Origin: an uncultured Oscillospiraceae bacterium
GTDB taxonomy: Bacteria; Bacillota; Clostridia; Oscillospirales; Oscillospiraceae
Reading direction: 5' to 3'
DNA length: 34,688 bases
Assembly: GCA_934589145.1 (NCBI GenBank)
Contig: CAKTNW010000020.1
Coordinates: 1-34,688, forward strand
How positions within the stretch are numbered: the stretch's first letter is position 1; every line of letters begins with the position of its first letter. The position numbers were made by a program, and so were the translations under genes. A model generated the notes under the pieces. The model made no database searches. It worked only from the letters and a program-made list of their open reading frames with translations, and was not told where the DNA came from. This document shows, piece after piece, positions 7,292 to 15,514 of the stretch.

Positions 7292-8215
7292 TCACTTTCT
7301 TTTGCCGCGCTCCCTATAGACGCCCTCCCGGCACTGGATACTGCGCAGCGCGGTGTGGGTAACGCCCAGCAGGCGATCCATCTCCTCGGCGGCATTTTCG
7401 TAGGTGTCCCCCTGATGGTGCACCAGTATGTAGTCCGCCTCCCGGATCTGCCCGGCAGCCGCCTGGCAGAAGCTGCGGACAGGCGCGGCCAGCGCGAACA
7501 CCCAGATGGGGGAGCAGATGGTCACATGCCGATAGGCGGACAGGTCGATGTCCACCGGCTGAATGGGCATGGCCCACTTGTGCATGCCGTAGCGGCCGCA
7601 CCACCAGAAGCCCAGCGTACCCTCCGTCCGCTCCGTGGCCTTGATCTCGTAGACAGCCGCACCGGTGCGGTTCGCCTCCTCATAGGCCACCTTCCGCACA
7701 TAACCCATGCGGGAGAAGAACACCACCAGCCGGGTGGGATCGTCGCCGATGTGGGGATAATCCGCCCTGTTGACGGTAAAGGCCTCCTGCTTGCGGAACA
7801 CCCACGCCGCGTAACCGGCCGCCGCCTGGCAAAGGCCGAAAATAAAGTAGGCGGTGGACATGAAGTTCAGCGGGAACATGTAAAACTGGATGCCGATCCA
7901 CAGCATCAGCGTCACGCCGAAGATACCGCCCAGCACCGCGCCCGCGGGCTTTCTGACCAGCAGCAGCGCCGCCGCGGTCAGGTTGGTCAGGCCGTTGACG
8001 ATCAGCAGCGCCCAGCCGGAGAAGGTGAAATCCTGAAACACCACCTCCGCAAAGGGCAGCACCTGGAAATAGGGCAGCATGGCATCCATGTCCATGGCTT
8101 TGCCGCTGGGATCCAACAGCATCATCAGCGCGCCGCCCACCGCGCCAATACCGATGAACAGCGTCCAGAAAATGAGGATACGGCGGGCGGTCTGATATCT
8201 TGATCTCTGTTGCAT
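7292..8215 (-). CDS. Membrane-anchored flavodoxin-like protein
   Basis: The first 165 residues contain about four hydrophobic helices: ILIFWTLFIGIGAVGGALMM, WALLIVNGLTNLTAAALLL, VLGGIFGVTLMLWIGIQFY and AYFIFGLCQAAAGYAAWV. The rest is a flavodoxin-like fold starting at RLVVFFSRMGYVRKVA, corresponding to the FMN phosphate-binding loop FxSxTGNT, and continuing with VTICSPIWVFALAAPVRSF, the typical 'sPiw...aap' strand and loop. The phosphate loop deviates (SRMGYV), so FMN binding should be tested. A plausible role is electron transfer at the membrane, but the partner is unknown. It is monocistronic, with AAGGGAAAA just before the ATG and its own terminator. Confidence 0.75.
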   Translation of the reverse strand: MQQRSRYQTARRILIFWTLFIGIGAVGGALMMLLDPSGKAMDMDAMLPYFQVLPFAEVVFQDFTFSGWALLIVNGLTNLTAAALLLVRKPAGAVLGGIFGVTLMLWIGIQFYMFPLNFMSTAYFIFGLCQAAAGYAAWVFRKQEAFTVNRADYPHIGDDPTRLVVFFSRMGYVRKVAYEEANRTGAAVYEIKATERTEGTLGFWWCGRYGMHKWAMPIQPVDIDLSAYRHVTICSPIWVFALAAPVRSFCQAAAGQIREADYILVHHQGDTYENAAEEMDRLLGVTHTALRSIQCREGVYRERGKRK

Positions 8216-8401
8216 ATACTTTTCCCTTACCTCTCATGGATATCACAGCATCTATTCTATACGCCCGGTCTCCCTTTGCATAGGTGCATTTTCCATCATT
8301 TTGTGGTCATTTTATAGCCCATGCCACGGTGTACCTTCAGAGGCGGCGATGGCGGCGTATGCGGCGGCAAAATTTTCTTCGGATACTATGCAGCCAGCTA
8401 A

Positions 8402-8430
8402 TTGCCCACAGCCCACCGGCGGTATATAAT
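8402..8430 (+). promoter_or_regulatory. Sigma-A promoter of the small lipoprotein-like gene
   Basis: -35 TTGCCC (8402-8407), 17 bases, and a perfect -10 TATAAT (8425-8430). It lies 55 bases upstream of the small ORF. Confidence 0.75.
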
Positions 8431-8484
8431 GTAACTTGGTGTAAAGGGATGCACCGCGAACAACGACAAGGGAGACACGGGAAC

Positions 8485-8607
8485 ATGCGAAAGAGACTGT
8501 TTGCCCTGCTGCTGGCACTGCTGTTGGTCTTTTCCCTGGCCTGCTGCGCCGCAGAAAACAGCGACGCAGCAAAAAACGCGCCACCACAGCAGACATACCA
8601 GGCATAG
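8485..8607 (+). CDS. 40-residue lipoprotein-like secreted peptide
   Basis: The peptide starts MRKRLFALLLALLLVFSLACC and ends with a short hydrophilic tail of about 20 residues. It has a basic start, a hydrophobic core and an LACC site resembling a lipobox (the Cys at -1 is unusual). GGGAGA lies upstream of the ATG. A good sigma-A promoter (8402-8430) and a very strong terminator (8614-8656) frame it, which argues that this is a real expressed gene and not a random frame. The mature part is too short for a fold. It could be a lipopeptide, a signal-peptide-derived pheromone, or the remnant of a longer lipoprotein gene. No family is recognised. Confidence 0.6.
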   Translation: MRKRLFALLLALLLVFSLACCAAENSDAAKNAPPQQTYQA

Positions 8608-8613
8608 AACAGC

Positions 8614-8656
8614 AAGAAAGACATTGATTTGATCTCAAATCAATGTCTTTCTTTTT
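8614..8656 (+). terminator. Strong intrinsic terminator of the small peptide gene
   Basis: 19-bp perfect arms (8614-8632 and 8635-8653, core GACATTGATTTGA) enclose a 2-base centre and are followed by further Ts. The hairpin begins 7 bases after the stop codon. Confidence 0.93.
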
Positions 8657-8717
8657 ATAAATAATTATTTATTATTAAAATATACATCATTTTCTCCTGT
8701 TTTATGCCACTTTTTCA

Positions 8718-8778
8718 CCTTCCACTTTGCCCCAAATGCAGTCGCTTCACCGATCCACCTTCCACTTATCTTCCACTT
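8718..8778 (+). repeat. Three copies of CTTCCACTT in AT-rich spacer
   Basis: Copies lie at 8719-8727, 8759-8767 and 8770-8778; the first two extend to CCTTCCACTT. The surrounding 8657-8790 spacer carries no gene and is AT-rich. Function is unknown; this could be chance in a low-complexity spacer or a set of binding sites. Confidence 0.35.
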
Positions 8779-8790
8779 TCGTACAAAAAA

Positions 8791-8821
8791 GTAAGGGAGA
8801 GGTTTTATCCCTCTCCCTTAC
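8791..8821 (-). terminator. Terminator of the rubrerythrin gene
   Basis: 12-bp arms GTAAGGGAGAGG and CCTCTCCCTTAC with a 7-base loop are followed, leftwards, by TTTTTTG. It lies 15 bases beyond the stop. Confidence 0.93.
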
Positions 8822-8835
8822 CTAAAAACCTTATT

Positions 8836-9405
8836 TTACTTGCCGAAGTAGCGGTTCAGCAGGCCCTCGAAAGCCTTTCCATGGCGGGCCTCGTCGCGAG
8901 CCATCTCATGGACGGTGTCGTGGATGGCGTCCAGATTGTACTGCTTGGCCAGCTTGGCCAGTTCGAACTTACCGGCGGTAGCGCCGTTCTCGGCATCCAC
9001 GCGCATCTGCAGGTTCTTCTTGGTGCTGTCGGTGATGACCTCGCCCAGCAGTTCGGCGAACTTGGCGGCGTGCTCGGCCTCTTCCAGACCGGCCTTCTCC
9101 CAGTACATGCCGATCTCGGGATAGCCCTCACGATGGGCCACACGGGCCATGGCCAGATACATACCTACCTCAGAGCACTCGCCCTCGAAGTTGGCGCGCA
9201 GACCGTCGATGATCTCCTTGCGAACCTCCTCGGGCACGTTGTCGCCGAACACCTTGCCGACGCCCACCACATGCTCCGCGGCCCAGGACTTCTCCTCAGC
9301 CTGCAGGGTGAACTTCTCGCCGGAAACGTGGCACACCGGGCACTCAGCGGGGGGAACATCACCTTCATGAACATAACCGCAAACAGGGCAGACCCACTTC
9401 TTCAT
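8836..9405 (-). CDS. Reverse rubrerythrin (NADH peroxidase-type)
   Basis: The N-terminal rubredoxin-like domain has two iron-ligand pairs, CPVCGYV and CPVCHVS (residues 6-9 and 22-25). The C-terminal ferritin-like four-helix domain has ExxH-type diiron motifs ([28 protein letters not shown]). This order, rubredoxin before ferritin, defines reverse rubrerythrins, which reduce hydrogen peroxide in anaerobes. The length of 189 residues is normal for the family. A TGGAGG site precedes the ATG. It lies 82 bases downstream of a PerR/Fur-type regulator on the same strand and is probably its main target. Confidence 0.95.
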   Translation of the reverse strand: MKKWVCPVCGYVHEGDVPPAECPVCHVSGEKFTLQAEEKSWAAEHVVGVGKVFGDNVPEEVRKEIIDGLRANFEGECSEVGMYLAMARVAHREGYPEIGMYWEKAGLEEAEHAAKFAELLGEVITDSTKKNLQMRVDAENGATAGKFELAKLAKQYNLDAIHDTVHEMARDEARHGKAFEGLLNRYFGK

Positions 9406-9487
9406 AACAATTTACCTCCATTGTTTTTAATTAAATATTTGTTTTGTTCTTATTTTGACGCCGTTCTTGTCCAAAAAACGGCCATTG

Positions 9488-9877
9488 TCAACTGATTTTT
9501 TCCTTTGCCAGACACGCGTTGCACCGTCCGTAGAAGGTGACGCTGTATCCCTCCTCCCGGCCCACCTGGGCCAGATCCGGAGCGTCCACCGGGATGGGCG
9601 GCAGGTCGATGACCGCGCCGCAGGTGCGGCAGATGAAGTGCCCATGGGGGGCAACGTTGCCGTCATAGCGATCCTCGCCGTTCACGCACCCGATGACCTG
9701 CACCGCGCCCTCGCTGCGGAAGCGGGCCAGGTTCCGGTACACCGTGGCCAGCGACAGGTCGGGGATCTGGGGCTTCAACTGGGTGTATACCCATTCGGCC
9801 GAGGGATGGCACTTGGTGGAGCGCAGGCATTGCAGGATGGCCTCTCGCTTGGGACTGTATCGTGTGGCCGCTTCCAT
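9488..9877 (-). CDS. Fur family regulator, PerR-like
   Basis: The 129-residue protein has the Fur winged helix (SPKREAILQCLRS...LSLATVYRNLARF), a His/Asp-rich regulatory metal region (EDRYDGNVAPHGHFICRTCG) and both structural-zinc CxxC pairs (CRTC and CNAC). Its position directly ahead of a peroxide-reducing rubrerythrin favours PerR, which derepresses when peroxide oxidises its iron-bound histidines, over an iron-sensing Fur. A palindrome in its own promoter (9902-9924) suggests autoregulation. The stop at 9488 leaves 82 bases to rubrerythrin, enough for a bicistronic mRNA. Fur family is certain; PerR is likely. Confidence 0.9.
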   Translation of the reverse strand: MEAATRYSPKREAILQCLRSTKCHPSAEWVYTQLKPQIPDLSLATVYRNLARFRSEGAVQVIGCVNGEDRYDGNVAPHGHFICRTCGAVIDLPPIPVDAPDLAQVGREEGYSVTFYGRCNACLAKEKIS

Positions 9878-9901
9878 CTTGCGCTCCTCCTCTCTTAATT
9901 G

Positions 9902-9924
9902 CTAACGATTATTGTTTTCATTAG
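9902..9924. promoter_or_regulatory. Putative Fur/PerR box
   Basis: This is a 23-bp imperfect palindrome with arms CTAA/TTAG and inner pairs CGA/TCA-like, AT-rich at the centre (TTATTG). It lies immediately downstream of the -10 box, where a repressor would block elongation. It is close in character to known Fur-family boxes but not a perfect match. Confidence 0.5.
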
Positions 9925-9925
9925 T

Positions 9926-9954
9926 ATAGTACCACACCCATCCGTATTTGTAAA
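9926..9954 (-). promoter_or_regulatory. Promoter of the perR-like/rubrerythrin unit
   Basis: Leftward -35 TTTACA (9949-9954), 17 bases, -10 TACTAT (9926-9931); an alternative -10, TATACT, overlaps it 3 bases further on. Confidence 0.7.
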
Positions 9955-10027
9955 GAGGTTTTTTGAAATTTTTTCAAAAAAATTTTCCAACGCCACTATC
10001 CTCCCCTGCCGGGGCGGCAAATATGTA

Positions 10028-10062
10028 AAAAGACCGGTACGGCTGCGCCGTAACGGTCTTTT
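10028..10062 (-). terminator. Terminator of the EF-G paralogue
   Basis: The 16-position stem (AAAGACCG...ACGGC with one mismatch) has a TGC loop and is followed, leftwards, by TTTTTACA. It lies 12 bases after the stop codon at 10075. The 9955-10027 stretch beyond it shows only A/T runs. Confidence 0.9.
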
Positions 10063-10074
10063 GCAATTGTAAGC

Positions 10075-12126
10075 TTACTCAGCCTCGGCCAGAGCCTTGG
10101 CCTCGGCGATGGCCTTCTCCTGGGCCGCGGCGGGGCAATCCTCGTAGCGGACGAAGTTGAAGGTGAAGGTACCGCGGGACTGGGTCATGGAGCGCAGGTC
10201 GATGGCGTAGCTCATCATCTCGGCCATGGGAACCTCGGCCTCCAGCACCTGCTCACCGTCGCCGGTGGGGTTCATGCCCATCACGCGGCCGCGGCGCTTG
10301 TTCAGGTCGCCCATAACGTCGCCCAGATAGCTGTCGGGAATGGTGACCTTCAGCTCACCGATGGGCTCCATCAGCACGGGCTTGGCCTCGGGCAGAGCGG
10401 CCTTGAAGGCCAGGTTGGCGGCCAGCTTGAAGGCGATTTCGGAGGAGTCCACGGGGTGGTAGGAGCCATCCACCAGGGTGGCCTTCAGGAACACCACGGG
10501 ATAGCCGGCCAGCACGCCGTGCAGGCAGCTCTCGCGCAGGCCCTTTTCAACAGCGGGGAAGAAGTTCTTGGGCACGGAGCCGCCGAACACGTTCTCTTCA
10601 AAGATCATATCCTCCTGCTCGCTCTGGGGCTCGAAGATGATATGAACATCACCGAACTGGCCGCTGCCGCCGGTCTGCTTCTTATAGCGGCCCTGCTTGC
10701 GGACGGTGCTGCGGATCTTCTCACGGTAAGCGACACGGGGGGTGCTCAGCTCGGAATCCACGCCGAAGCGGGACTTCAGCTTGGCGCACAGCACGTCGAT
10801 CTGGATATCACCGGCGCCGGAGATGACGGTCTGGTGGGTCTCGGCGTTGTTGGTGACGGAGAAGGTGGGATCCTCCTCGTTCAGCTTGTTCAGGCCGGTG
10901 CCCAGTTTCTCGATCTCCTGCTTGGTCTTGGGGGAGATGGCGCGCTCATAGCAGGCGGGAGCGAAGGCCAGAGGCGCGAACTTGACGTAGGTCTTGGGCT
11001 CGCACAGGGTGTCGCCGGTCTTGACCTTGTCCATCTTGCCGATGGCGCCGATGTCGCCGCAGCAGATCTCCTTGGTCTCCTCGGCCTTCTTGCCCTTCAT
11101 GGTGTACAGGCGGCCCAGCTTCTCGGTGTTGCCGGTGGTCATGTTGTACAGGGACATATCGCTGGTGACCTTGCCGCGGATGACCTTGATCATGGAGAAC
11201 TTGCCGTACTGGTCGGAGATGGTCTTGAACACGAAGGCGGCGGTGGTGCCGTTGGGATCGTAGGCCACCTCGATGGGGTTGCCGTCGTCGTCCTCAGCGG
11301 CCTCGGCGGGCATATCGGTGGCCACGGGCACCAGGTCCACGATGGTCTGCATCAGCATATCCACGCCCATGCCGGTGACGGCGCTGCCGCACAGCACGGG
11401 GCAGACGCTGCCCTCGCGCACACCGATCTTCAGGCCCTTGGCCATATCCTCGGCGGACAGCTCCATGGTCTCGAAGAACTTCTCCATCAGCTCCTCATCG
11501 GCGCCGGCGGCGGCTTCCATCAGCTCGGCGCGCAGGGCCTCCACCTCGTCGGCCATGTCGGCGGGGATGGCGCACTCGCCCTTGGCGTCGTAAGCCTTGT
11601 TGTGCAGCAGATCCACGATGACGGTGACAGCCTTGTTGGCGTCAGCCTTAGTGGCCACGATGGGGGCGATGGCGGTGCCGAACTTGCCCTTGACAGCCTC
11701 GACGCAGGAAGCGTAGTCGGCGTTGGCCTCTTCCACGCGGTTGATGAACATCATGCGGGGCTTCTTGCCCAGCATCTTCCAGGTACGCTCCATACCAACG
11801 GACAGGCCGTCCTTGGCGTTGCCCACGATGACGGCGCACTCGGCGGCGCGCAGGGCGCACACAGCCTCACCGGCGAAGTCGAAGTTGCCGGGGGCGTCCA
11901 TCACGTTGATCTTCTTGCCCTTATACATGACGGGGGCGAAGGCCAGAGAGATGGAGATCTGGCGCTTGGTCTCCTCGGCGTCGTAGTCGCAGGTGGTGTT
12001 GCCGTCGGCGGTCTTGCCCAGACGGTCAATACCCTTGGTCATGTACAGCATCTGCTCTGCCAGAGAGGTCTTGCCGGAGCCGCCGTGGCCCAGCAGGGCA
12101 ATATTGCGAATGTCGTTTGCAGTCAT
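10075..12126 (-). CDS. Elongation factor G paralogue (EF-G-like GTPase)
   Basis: The protein has the full five-domain EF-G plan in 683 residues: a GTPase with P-loop GHGGSGKTS (14-21), domain II, domain III (AISPKTKQEIEKLGTGLNKL), domain IV (YKKQTGGSGQFGDVHI) and domain V (PDSYLGDVMGDLNKRRGRV). It differs from canonical FusA. The G3 motif is DAPGN (77-81) where translocases have DTPGH, and the G4 motif is NRVE (129-132) instead of NKxD. It therefore belongs to the EF-G-like paralogues whose task in translation is not settled; the main fusA is expected elsewhere with the str operon. The promoter is at 12198-12226 and the gene is monocistronic. Confidence 0.9.
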   Translation of the reverse strand: MTANDIRNIALLGHGGSGKTSLAEQMLYMTKGIDRLGKTADGNTTCDYDAEETKRQISISLAFAPVMYKGKKINVMDAPGNFDFAGEAVCALRAAECAVIVGNAKDGLSVGMERTWKMLGKKPRMMFINRVEEANADYASCVEAVKGKFGTAIAPIVATKADANKAVTVIVDLLHNKAYDAKGECAIPADMADEVEALRAELMEAAAGADEELMEKFFETMELSAEDMAKGLKIGVREGSVCPVLCGSAVTGMGVDMLMQTIVDLVPVATDMPAEAAEDDDGNPIEVAYDPNGTTAAFVFKTISDQYGKFSMIKVIRGKVTSDMSLYNMTTGNTEKLGRLYTMKGKKAEETKEICCGDIGAIGKMDKVKTGDTLCEPKTYVKFAPLAFAPACYERAISPKTKQEIEKLGTGLNKLNEEDPTFSVTNNAETHQTVISGAGDIQIDVLCAKLKSRFGVDSELSTPRVAYREKIRSTVRKQGRYKKQTGGSGQFGDVHIIFEPQSEQEDMIFEENVFGGSVPKNFFPAVEKGLRESCLHGVLAGYPVVFLKATLVDGSYHPVDSSEIAFKLAANLAFKAALPEAKPVLMEPIGELKVTIPDSYLGDVMGDLNKRRGRVMGMNPTGDGEQVLEAEVPMAEMMSYAIDLRSMTQSRGTFTFNFVRYEDCPAAAQEKAIAEAKALAEAE

Positions 12127-12197
12127 AATGTGTTGTGTCTCCCTTCAATTTGATCCAGCGCACGGGCGCTGCCGCGCGCAATACGCTCAACATGACG

Positions 12198-12226
12198 ATT
12201 ATAGCTCACTTTTTCAAGTCTGACAA
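12198..12226 (-). promoter_or_regulatory. Sigma-A promoter of the EF-G paralogue
   Basis: Leftward -35 TTGTCA (12221-12226), 17 bases, perfect -10 TATAAT (12198-12203). This leaves an untranslated leader of about 65 bases. Confidence 0.85.
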
Positions 12227-12249
12227 CCTTTATTTTTGATATTTGTATG

Positions 12250-12276
12250 AAAAATCCCGCGTACTGCGGGATTTTT
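12250..12276. terminator. Second terminator downstream of ftsH
   Basis: 11-bp arms AAAAATCCCGC and GCGGGATTTTT with a GTACT loop. A/T tracts on both sides allow termination in either direction; read leftwards it backs up the hairpin at 12334-12359 and protects the EF-G promoter. Confidence 0.85.
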
Positions 12277-12333
12277 CGTCAACTTATACAATGCGCATTT
12301 CCTTTTTCTGGTCAGGTCGACAAGGACACGAAA

Positions 12334-12359
12334 AGGAGCGGGCGAAACCGCCCGCTCCT
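12334..12359 (-). terminator. First terminator downstream of ftsH
   Basis: 11-bp GC-rich arms AGGAGCGGGCG and CGCCCGCTCCT with a 4-base loop, followed leftwards by TTTTCG. It lies 20 bases beyond the ftsH stop. Confidence 0.85.
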
Positions 12360-12379
12360 CGTCTGTTCTGATGCTTGCC

Positions 12380-14530
12380 TTACGCCTTCTGATCGTCCCC
12401 GGACGTCTCCTCTTCCGGCTTCTCGCCGGACTCTTCATCGGGCTTTTCGCCCTCCTCCGGCTTCTCGTCGAAGTCCGGCATGGGGATGGGCTGGGATACG
12501 ATGTTGATATGCTTGGCGGGAGCCTCGATGGTCTCCGGCACGCTGGGACGGAACAGCTTCTGCTCCGGCTCGCGGGTGGCGCCGTAGTTGTCCACCGTCT
12601 CGGGATCCCGTCCCTCGATAATGGCCATCATCTCCTGACCGGTGATGGTCTCCTTCTTCAGCAGGTACGCGGCGATCTTGTCCAGCAGCTCACGGTTGGC
12701 CTCCAGGATCTCCTTGGCTTCCTTGTGGCACTGGCGGATGATCTTGATGGTCTCCCGGTCAGCGGCGGCATAGGTCTCCTGGGCGCAGGACATGGAATAG
12801 GAGCCGTCCAGATACTGGTTCTGCACGGTACCCAGGGCCATCATGTCGAACTCCTCGCACATGCCGAACCGGGCCACCAGATTCCGGGCCATCTCCGTGG
12901 CCCGCTCGATGTCGTTGGCGGCGCCGGAGGTCATGGTGTTGCACACGATCTCCTCGCTGGAGCGGCCCGCCAGCAGGGTGCGGATCTCCGCCAGAATGTC
13001 CTCCTTGGACATGAGGAACTTCTCCTCCTCCGGCAGATGCAGCGTATAGCCCAGCGCGCCCTGGGTATGGGGCACGATGGTGATCTTGCTGACCGGCTGG
13101 GCGTTCTTCTGCTTGGCCGCCACCAGGGCATGGCCCACCTCGTGATAGGCGATGATACGCTTTTCCTGCTCGGTGATGACGGTGCCCTTCTTTTCGCTGC
13201 CGGCGATGACCAGCTCGAAGGAAACCAGCAGATCGTTCTGATTCACGGCGCGGCGGCCCTTGCGGACGGCCCGCAGGGCGGCCTCGTTCACCAGGTTGGC
13301 CAGATCCGCGCCCACGCAGCCTGCGGTGGCCTGGGCGATCTTCTCCAGATCCACGTCCTCCGCCAGCTTGATGGTGCGGGTATGCACCTGCAGCGTGGCC
13401 AGACGGCCCGCCAGGTTGGGACGATCCACGGTGATGCGCCGGTCGAAGCGGCCGGGACGCAGCAGCGCCTTGTCCAGCACCTCGGGCCGGTTGGTGGCGG
13501 CCAGGACGATGATGCCCTTGCTGGGGTCAAAGCCGTCCATCTCCGCCAGAAGCTGGTTCAGGGTCTGCTCCCGCTCGTCGTTGCCGCCGCCGAAGCGGCT
13601 GTCGCGGGTCTTGCCGATGGCGTCGATCTCGTCGATGAAGATGATGCAGGGCGCCACCTTGGCGGCCTCCTTGAACAGGTCGCGGACACGGCTGGCGCCT
13701 ACGCCCACGAACATCTCCACAAAGCCGGAGCCGGAGATGGAGAAGAAGGGCACGCCCGCCTCGCCTGCCACGGCCTTGGCCAGCAGCGTCTTACCGGTAC
13801 CGGGGGAACCCACCAGCAGCGCGCCCTTGGGCAGTTTGGCGCCGATGGCGGTATAGCGGCCGGGATTGTGCAGGAAGTCGATGATCTCCTCCAGCGACTC
13901 CTTGGCCTCGTCCTGACCGGCCACATCCTTGAAGGTGACGCCGGTGGATTTCTCCATATACACCTTGGCGTTGGACTTGCCCACGCTGCCGATGCCGCCG
14001 AAGCCACCGCCGCCGGACTTGCTGAGGAAGCGCATCACCAGCATGAACAGTCCCACCATAATGATGATGGGCAGCACATAGCTGGCCATGAACACCAGCA
14101 CCGGGTTCATCTCCGCCTTATAGTAGCCGGTATAGGCCACGTTGTGCTCCTCCAGCAGGGGCAGGAGCTGGCTGTCGGACAGCTGGGCGGTGTACAGCGT
14201 CAGCTTGGCATCCTTGGACTGGGTATAGCTCTTGGGCTTTTCGGTGCTGTTCTCCTTGGCCTCCTCCGTGTAGGTATAGCCCTCCACGGGGGTGATGTAG
14301 ATGGTGCTGTCCTTGAACAGGATCTCGTCCACCTGATCCTTCTCCACCATGTCGATCATCTGGCTGTACTTGATCTCGTGGCTGGAGGTCTTGTTGGCGG
14401 TGTTGCCGGAATAGGCGCTGATGTAGTTCATCGCCACCGTCAGCACCACCGCCCACAGCACCAGCGTCAGCACGCCCCGCAGCCGGTTGCTGTTCTTGTT
14501 GTTTTTGTTGTTCTTATTGTTATCTGCCAT
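12380..14530 (-). CDS. ftsH: ATP-dependent zinc metalloprotease FtsH
   Basis: FtsH is a membrane-bound hexameric AAA protease that degrades membrane and regulatory proteins. Visible in order are an Asn/Lys-rich cytosolic start, TM1 (about 18-39), an extracytoplasmic domain (40-140), TM2 (143-167), Walker A GSPGTGKT (about 239-246), the [13 protein letters not shown] pore segment and Walker [10 protein letters not shown]. The second region of homology contains [19 protein letters not shown], followed by the zinc site HEVGH (about 463-467) and [10 protein letters not shown] supplying the third ligand. The loop before the pore reads GSGFVEM instead of the usual GSDFVEM. The acidic Glu/Lys tail ([18 protein letters not shown]) is typical of clostridial homologues. 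ATG 14530 has AAGGAGG upstream; the in-frame ATG at 14584 falls upstream of any ribosome site. Product 716 residues. Confidence 0.97.
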   Translation of the reverse strand: MADNNKNNKNNKNSNRLRGVLTLVLWAVVLTVAMNYISAYSGNTANKTSSHEIKYSQMIDMVEKDQVDEILFKDSTIYITPVEGYTYTEEAKENSTEKPKSYTQSKDAKLTLYTAQLSDSQLLPLLEEHNVAYTGYYKAEMNPVLVFMASYVLPIIIMVGLFMLVMRFLSKSGGGGFGGIGSVGKSNAKVYMEKSTGVTFKDVAGQDEAKESLEEIIDFLHNPGRYTAIGAKLPKGALLVGSPGTGKTLLAKAVAGEAGVPFFSISGSGFVEMFVGVGASRVRDLFKEAAKVAPCIIFIDEIDAIGKTRDSRFGGGNDEREQTLNQLLAEMDGFDPSKGIIVLAATNRPEVLDKALLRPGRFDRRITVDRPNLAGRLATLQVHTRTIKLAEDVDLEKIAQATAGCVGADLANLVNEAALRAVRKGRRAVNQNDLLVSFELVIAGSEKKGTVITEQEKRIIAYHEVGHALVAAKQKNAQPVSKITIVPHTQGALGYTLHLPEEEKFLMSKEDILAEIRTLLAGRSSEEIVCNTMTSGAANDIERATEMARNLVARFGMCEEFDMMALGTVQNQYLDGSYSMSCAQETYAAADRETIKIIRQCHKEAKEILEANRELLDKIAAYLLKKETITGQEMMAIIEGRDPETVDNYGATREPEQKLFRPSVPETIEAPAKHINIVSQPIPMPDFDEKPEEGEKPDEESGEKPEEETSGDDQKA

Positions 14531-14574
14531 GGAATCCTCCTTGCAAGAGTGGAAGCATTCTAAGTATAAGTGCC

Positions 14575-14603
14575 AGTATACCACAAAAGCCGCCGCCTCA
14601 CAA
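14575..14603 (-). promoter_or_regulatory. Sigma-A promoter of ftsH
   Basis: Leftward -35 TTGTGA (14598-14603), 17 bases, -10 TATACT (14575-14580). Its position excludes the upstream ATG at 14584 as a start. Confidence 0.75.
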
Positions 14604-14647
14604 GCGGCACGTTGTCCCTTTTTCTGTAAAATTTCTATGAATCGGGC

Positions 14648-14676
14648 TTTATCTTGCCGCAGGGGTATGGTATAAT
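14648..14676 (+). promoter_or_regulatory. Extended -10 promoter of rlmB
   Basis: -10 TATAAT (14671-14676) preceded by TGG, forming an extended -10, with a weak -35 TTTATC (14648-14653) 17 bases upstream. It diverges from the ftsH promoter. Confidence 0.7.
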
Positions 14677-14718
14677 CAATGCTGTATTGGTATCAACTGA
14701 CGGAAGGAACGATCATCT

Positions 14719-15501
14719 ATGAACGAACAAGCTGCCGCTCCCAAGCGCCGCCCCATGCCCGAGGCGGAGGCCGACGGCATTATCGAGGGCCGCAACGCGG
14801 TCATTGAAGCTCTCCGCTCCGGCACGGCCATCGACAAGATCTATCTGGCCAAGGGCGAGAGGGACAAGACCCTGGGCCACATCGCCTCCAAGGCCCGCGC
14901 CGCGGGCATCGTGGTGGTGGAGGCCGACCGCCGCAAGCTGGACAACATGTCCCGCACCCACGCCCACCAGGGCGTCATCGCCCTGGCCGCCGTCCGGGAA
15001 TATGTGACGGTAGACAGTATCCTGCGCTCCGCCGCCGACAAGGGCGAGGCCCCGCTGCTGGTGGTGTGCGACGAGATCTCCGATCCCCACAATCTGGGCG
15101 CCATCCTCCGCACCGCCGAGTGTGCCGGTGCCCACGGCGTCATCATCCCCAAGCGCCGCAGCGCGGGACTGACCGCCATCGTGGCCAAGACCTCCGCCGG
15201 TGCCGTCAGCTATATGCCGGTGGCCCGGGTGGCCAACATCCCCTCCCTGCTGAAGGATCTGAAGAAGCAGGGCGTGTGGGTGTTCGGCACCGCTGCCGAC
15301 GGCAACACCACCCTCTATAACGCCGACCTGAAAGGCCCCGCCGCCATCGTCATCGGCTCCGAGGGCGACGGCATGACCCGCCTGGCGGCGGAAAACTGTG
15401 ATTTTCTGGTAAGCATCCCCATGAAGGGACACATCTCCTCCCTGAACGCCTCCGCCGCGGCAGCCATCCTGCTGTACGAGGCGGTACGCCAGCGGAGCTG
15501 A
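14719..15501 (+). CDS. rlmB: 23S rRNA 2'-O-methyltransferase, RlmB/TrmH (SPOUT) family
   Basis: SPOUT-class enzymes use S-adenosylmethionine to methylate a ribose 2'-OH; RlmB acts on G2251 of 23S rRNA. The N-terminal substrate-binding domain begins at GRNAVIEALRSGTAIDKIYL. The C-terminal knot contains motif 1 DPHNLGAILRTAE, motif 2 IVIGSEGDGM and motif 3 IPMKGHISSLNASAAA, all intact. Length (260) is normal, with a short N-terminal extension of about 20 residues. GGAAGGA precedes the ATG. It is 13 bases ahead of the P-type-ATPase-like gene and most likely co-transcribed with it. The exact rRNA or tRNA target within the family is inferred. Confidence 0.93.
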   Translation: MNEQAAAPKRRPMPEAEADGIIEGRNAVIEALRSGTAIDKIYLAKGERDKTLGHIASKARAAGIVVVEADRRKLDNMSRTHAHQGVIALAAVREYVTVDSILRSAADKGEAPLLVVCDEISDPHNLGAILRTAECAGAHGVIIPKRRSAGLTAIVAKTSAGAVSYMPVARVANIPSLLKDLKKQGVWVFGTAADGNTTLYNADLKGPAAIVIGSEGDGMTRLAAENCDFLVSIPMKGHISSLNASAAAAILLYEAVRQRS

Positions 15502-15514
15502 GAAAAGGATATCC

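Noticed and set aside
10456..12153. A rightward 565-codon frame opposite the EF-G paralogue
   Set aside because: Same antisense composition artefact; EF-G domains on the other strand are unambiguous.
12371..14563. A rightward 730-codon frame opposite ftsH
   Set aside because: Mirror of ftsH with repetitive GH/GL/QH composition; no domain and no initiation signals.
14531..14584. Upstream extension of FtsH to the ATG at 14584
   Set aside because: The -10 box of the ftsH promoter lies at 14575-14580 and the AAGGAGG site fits only the ATG at 14530.
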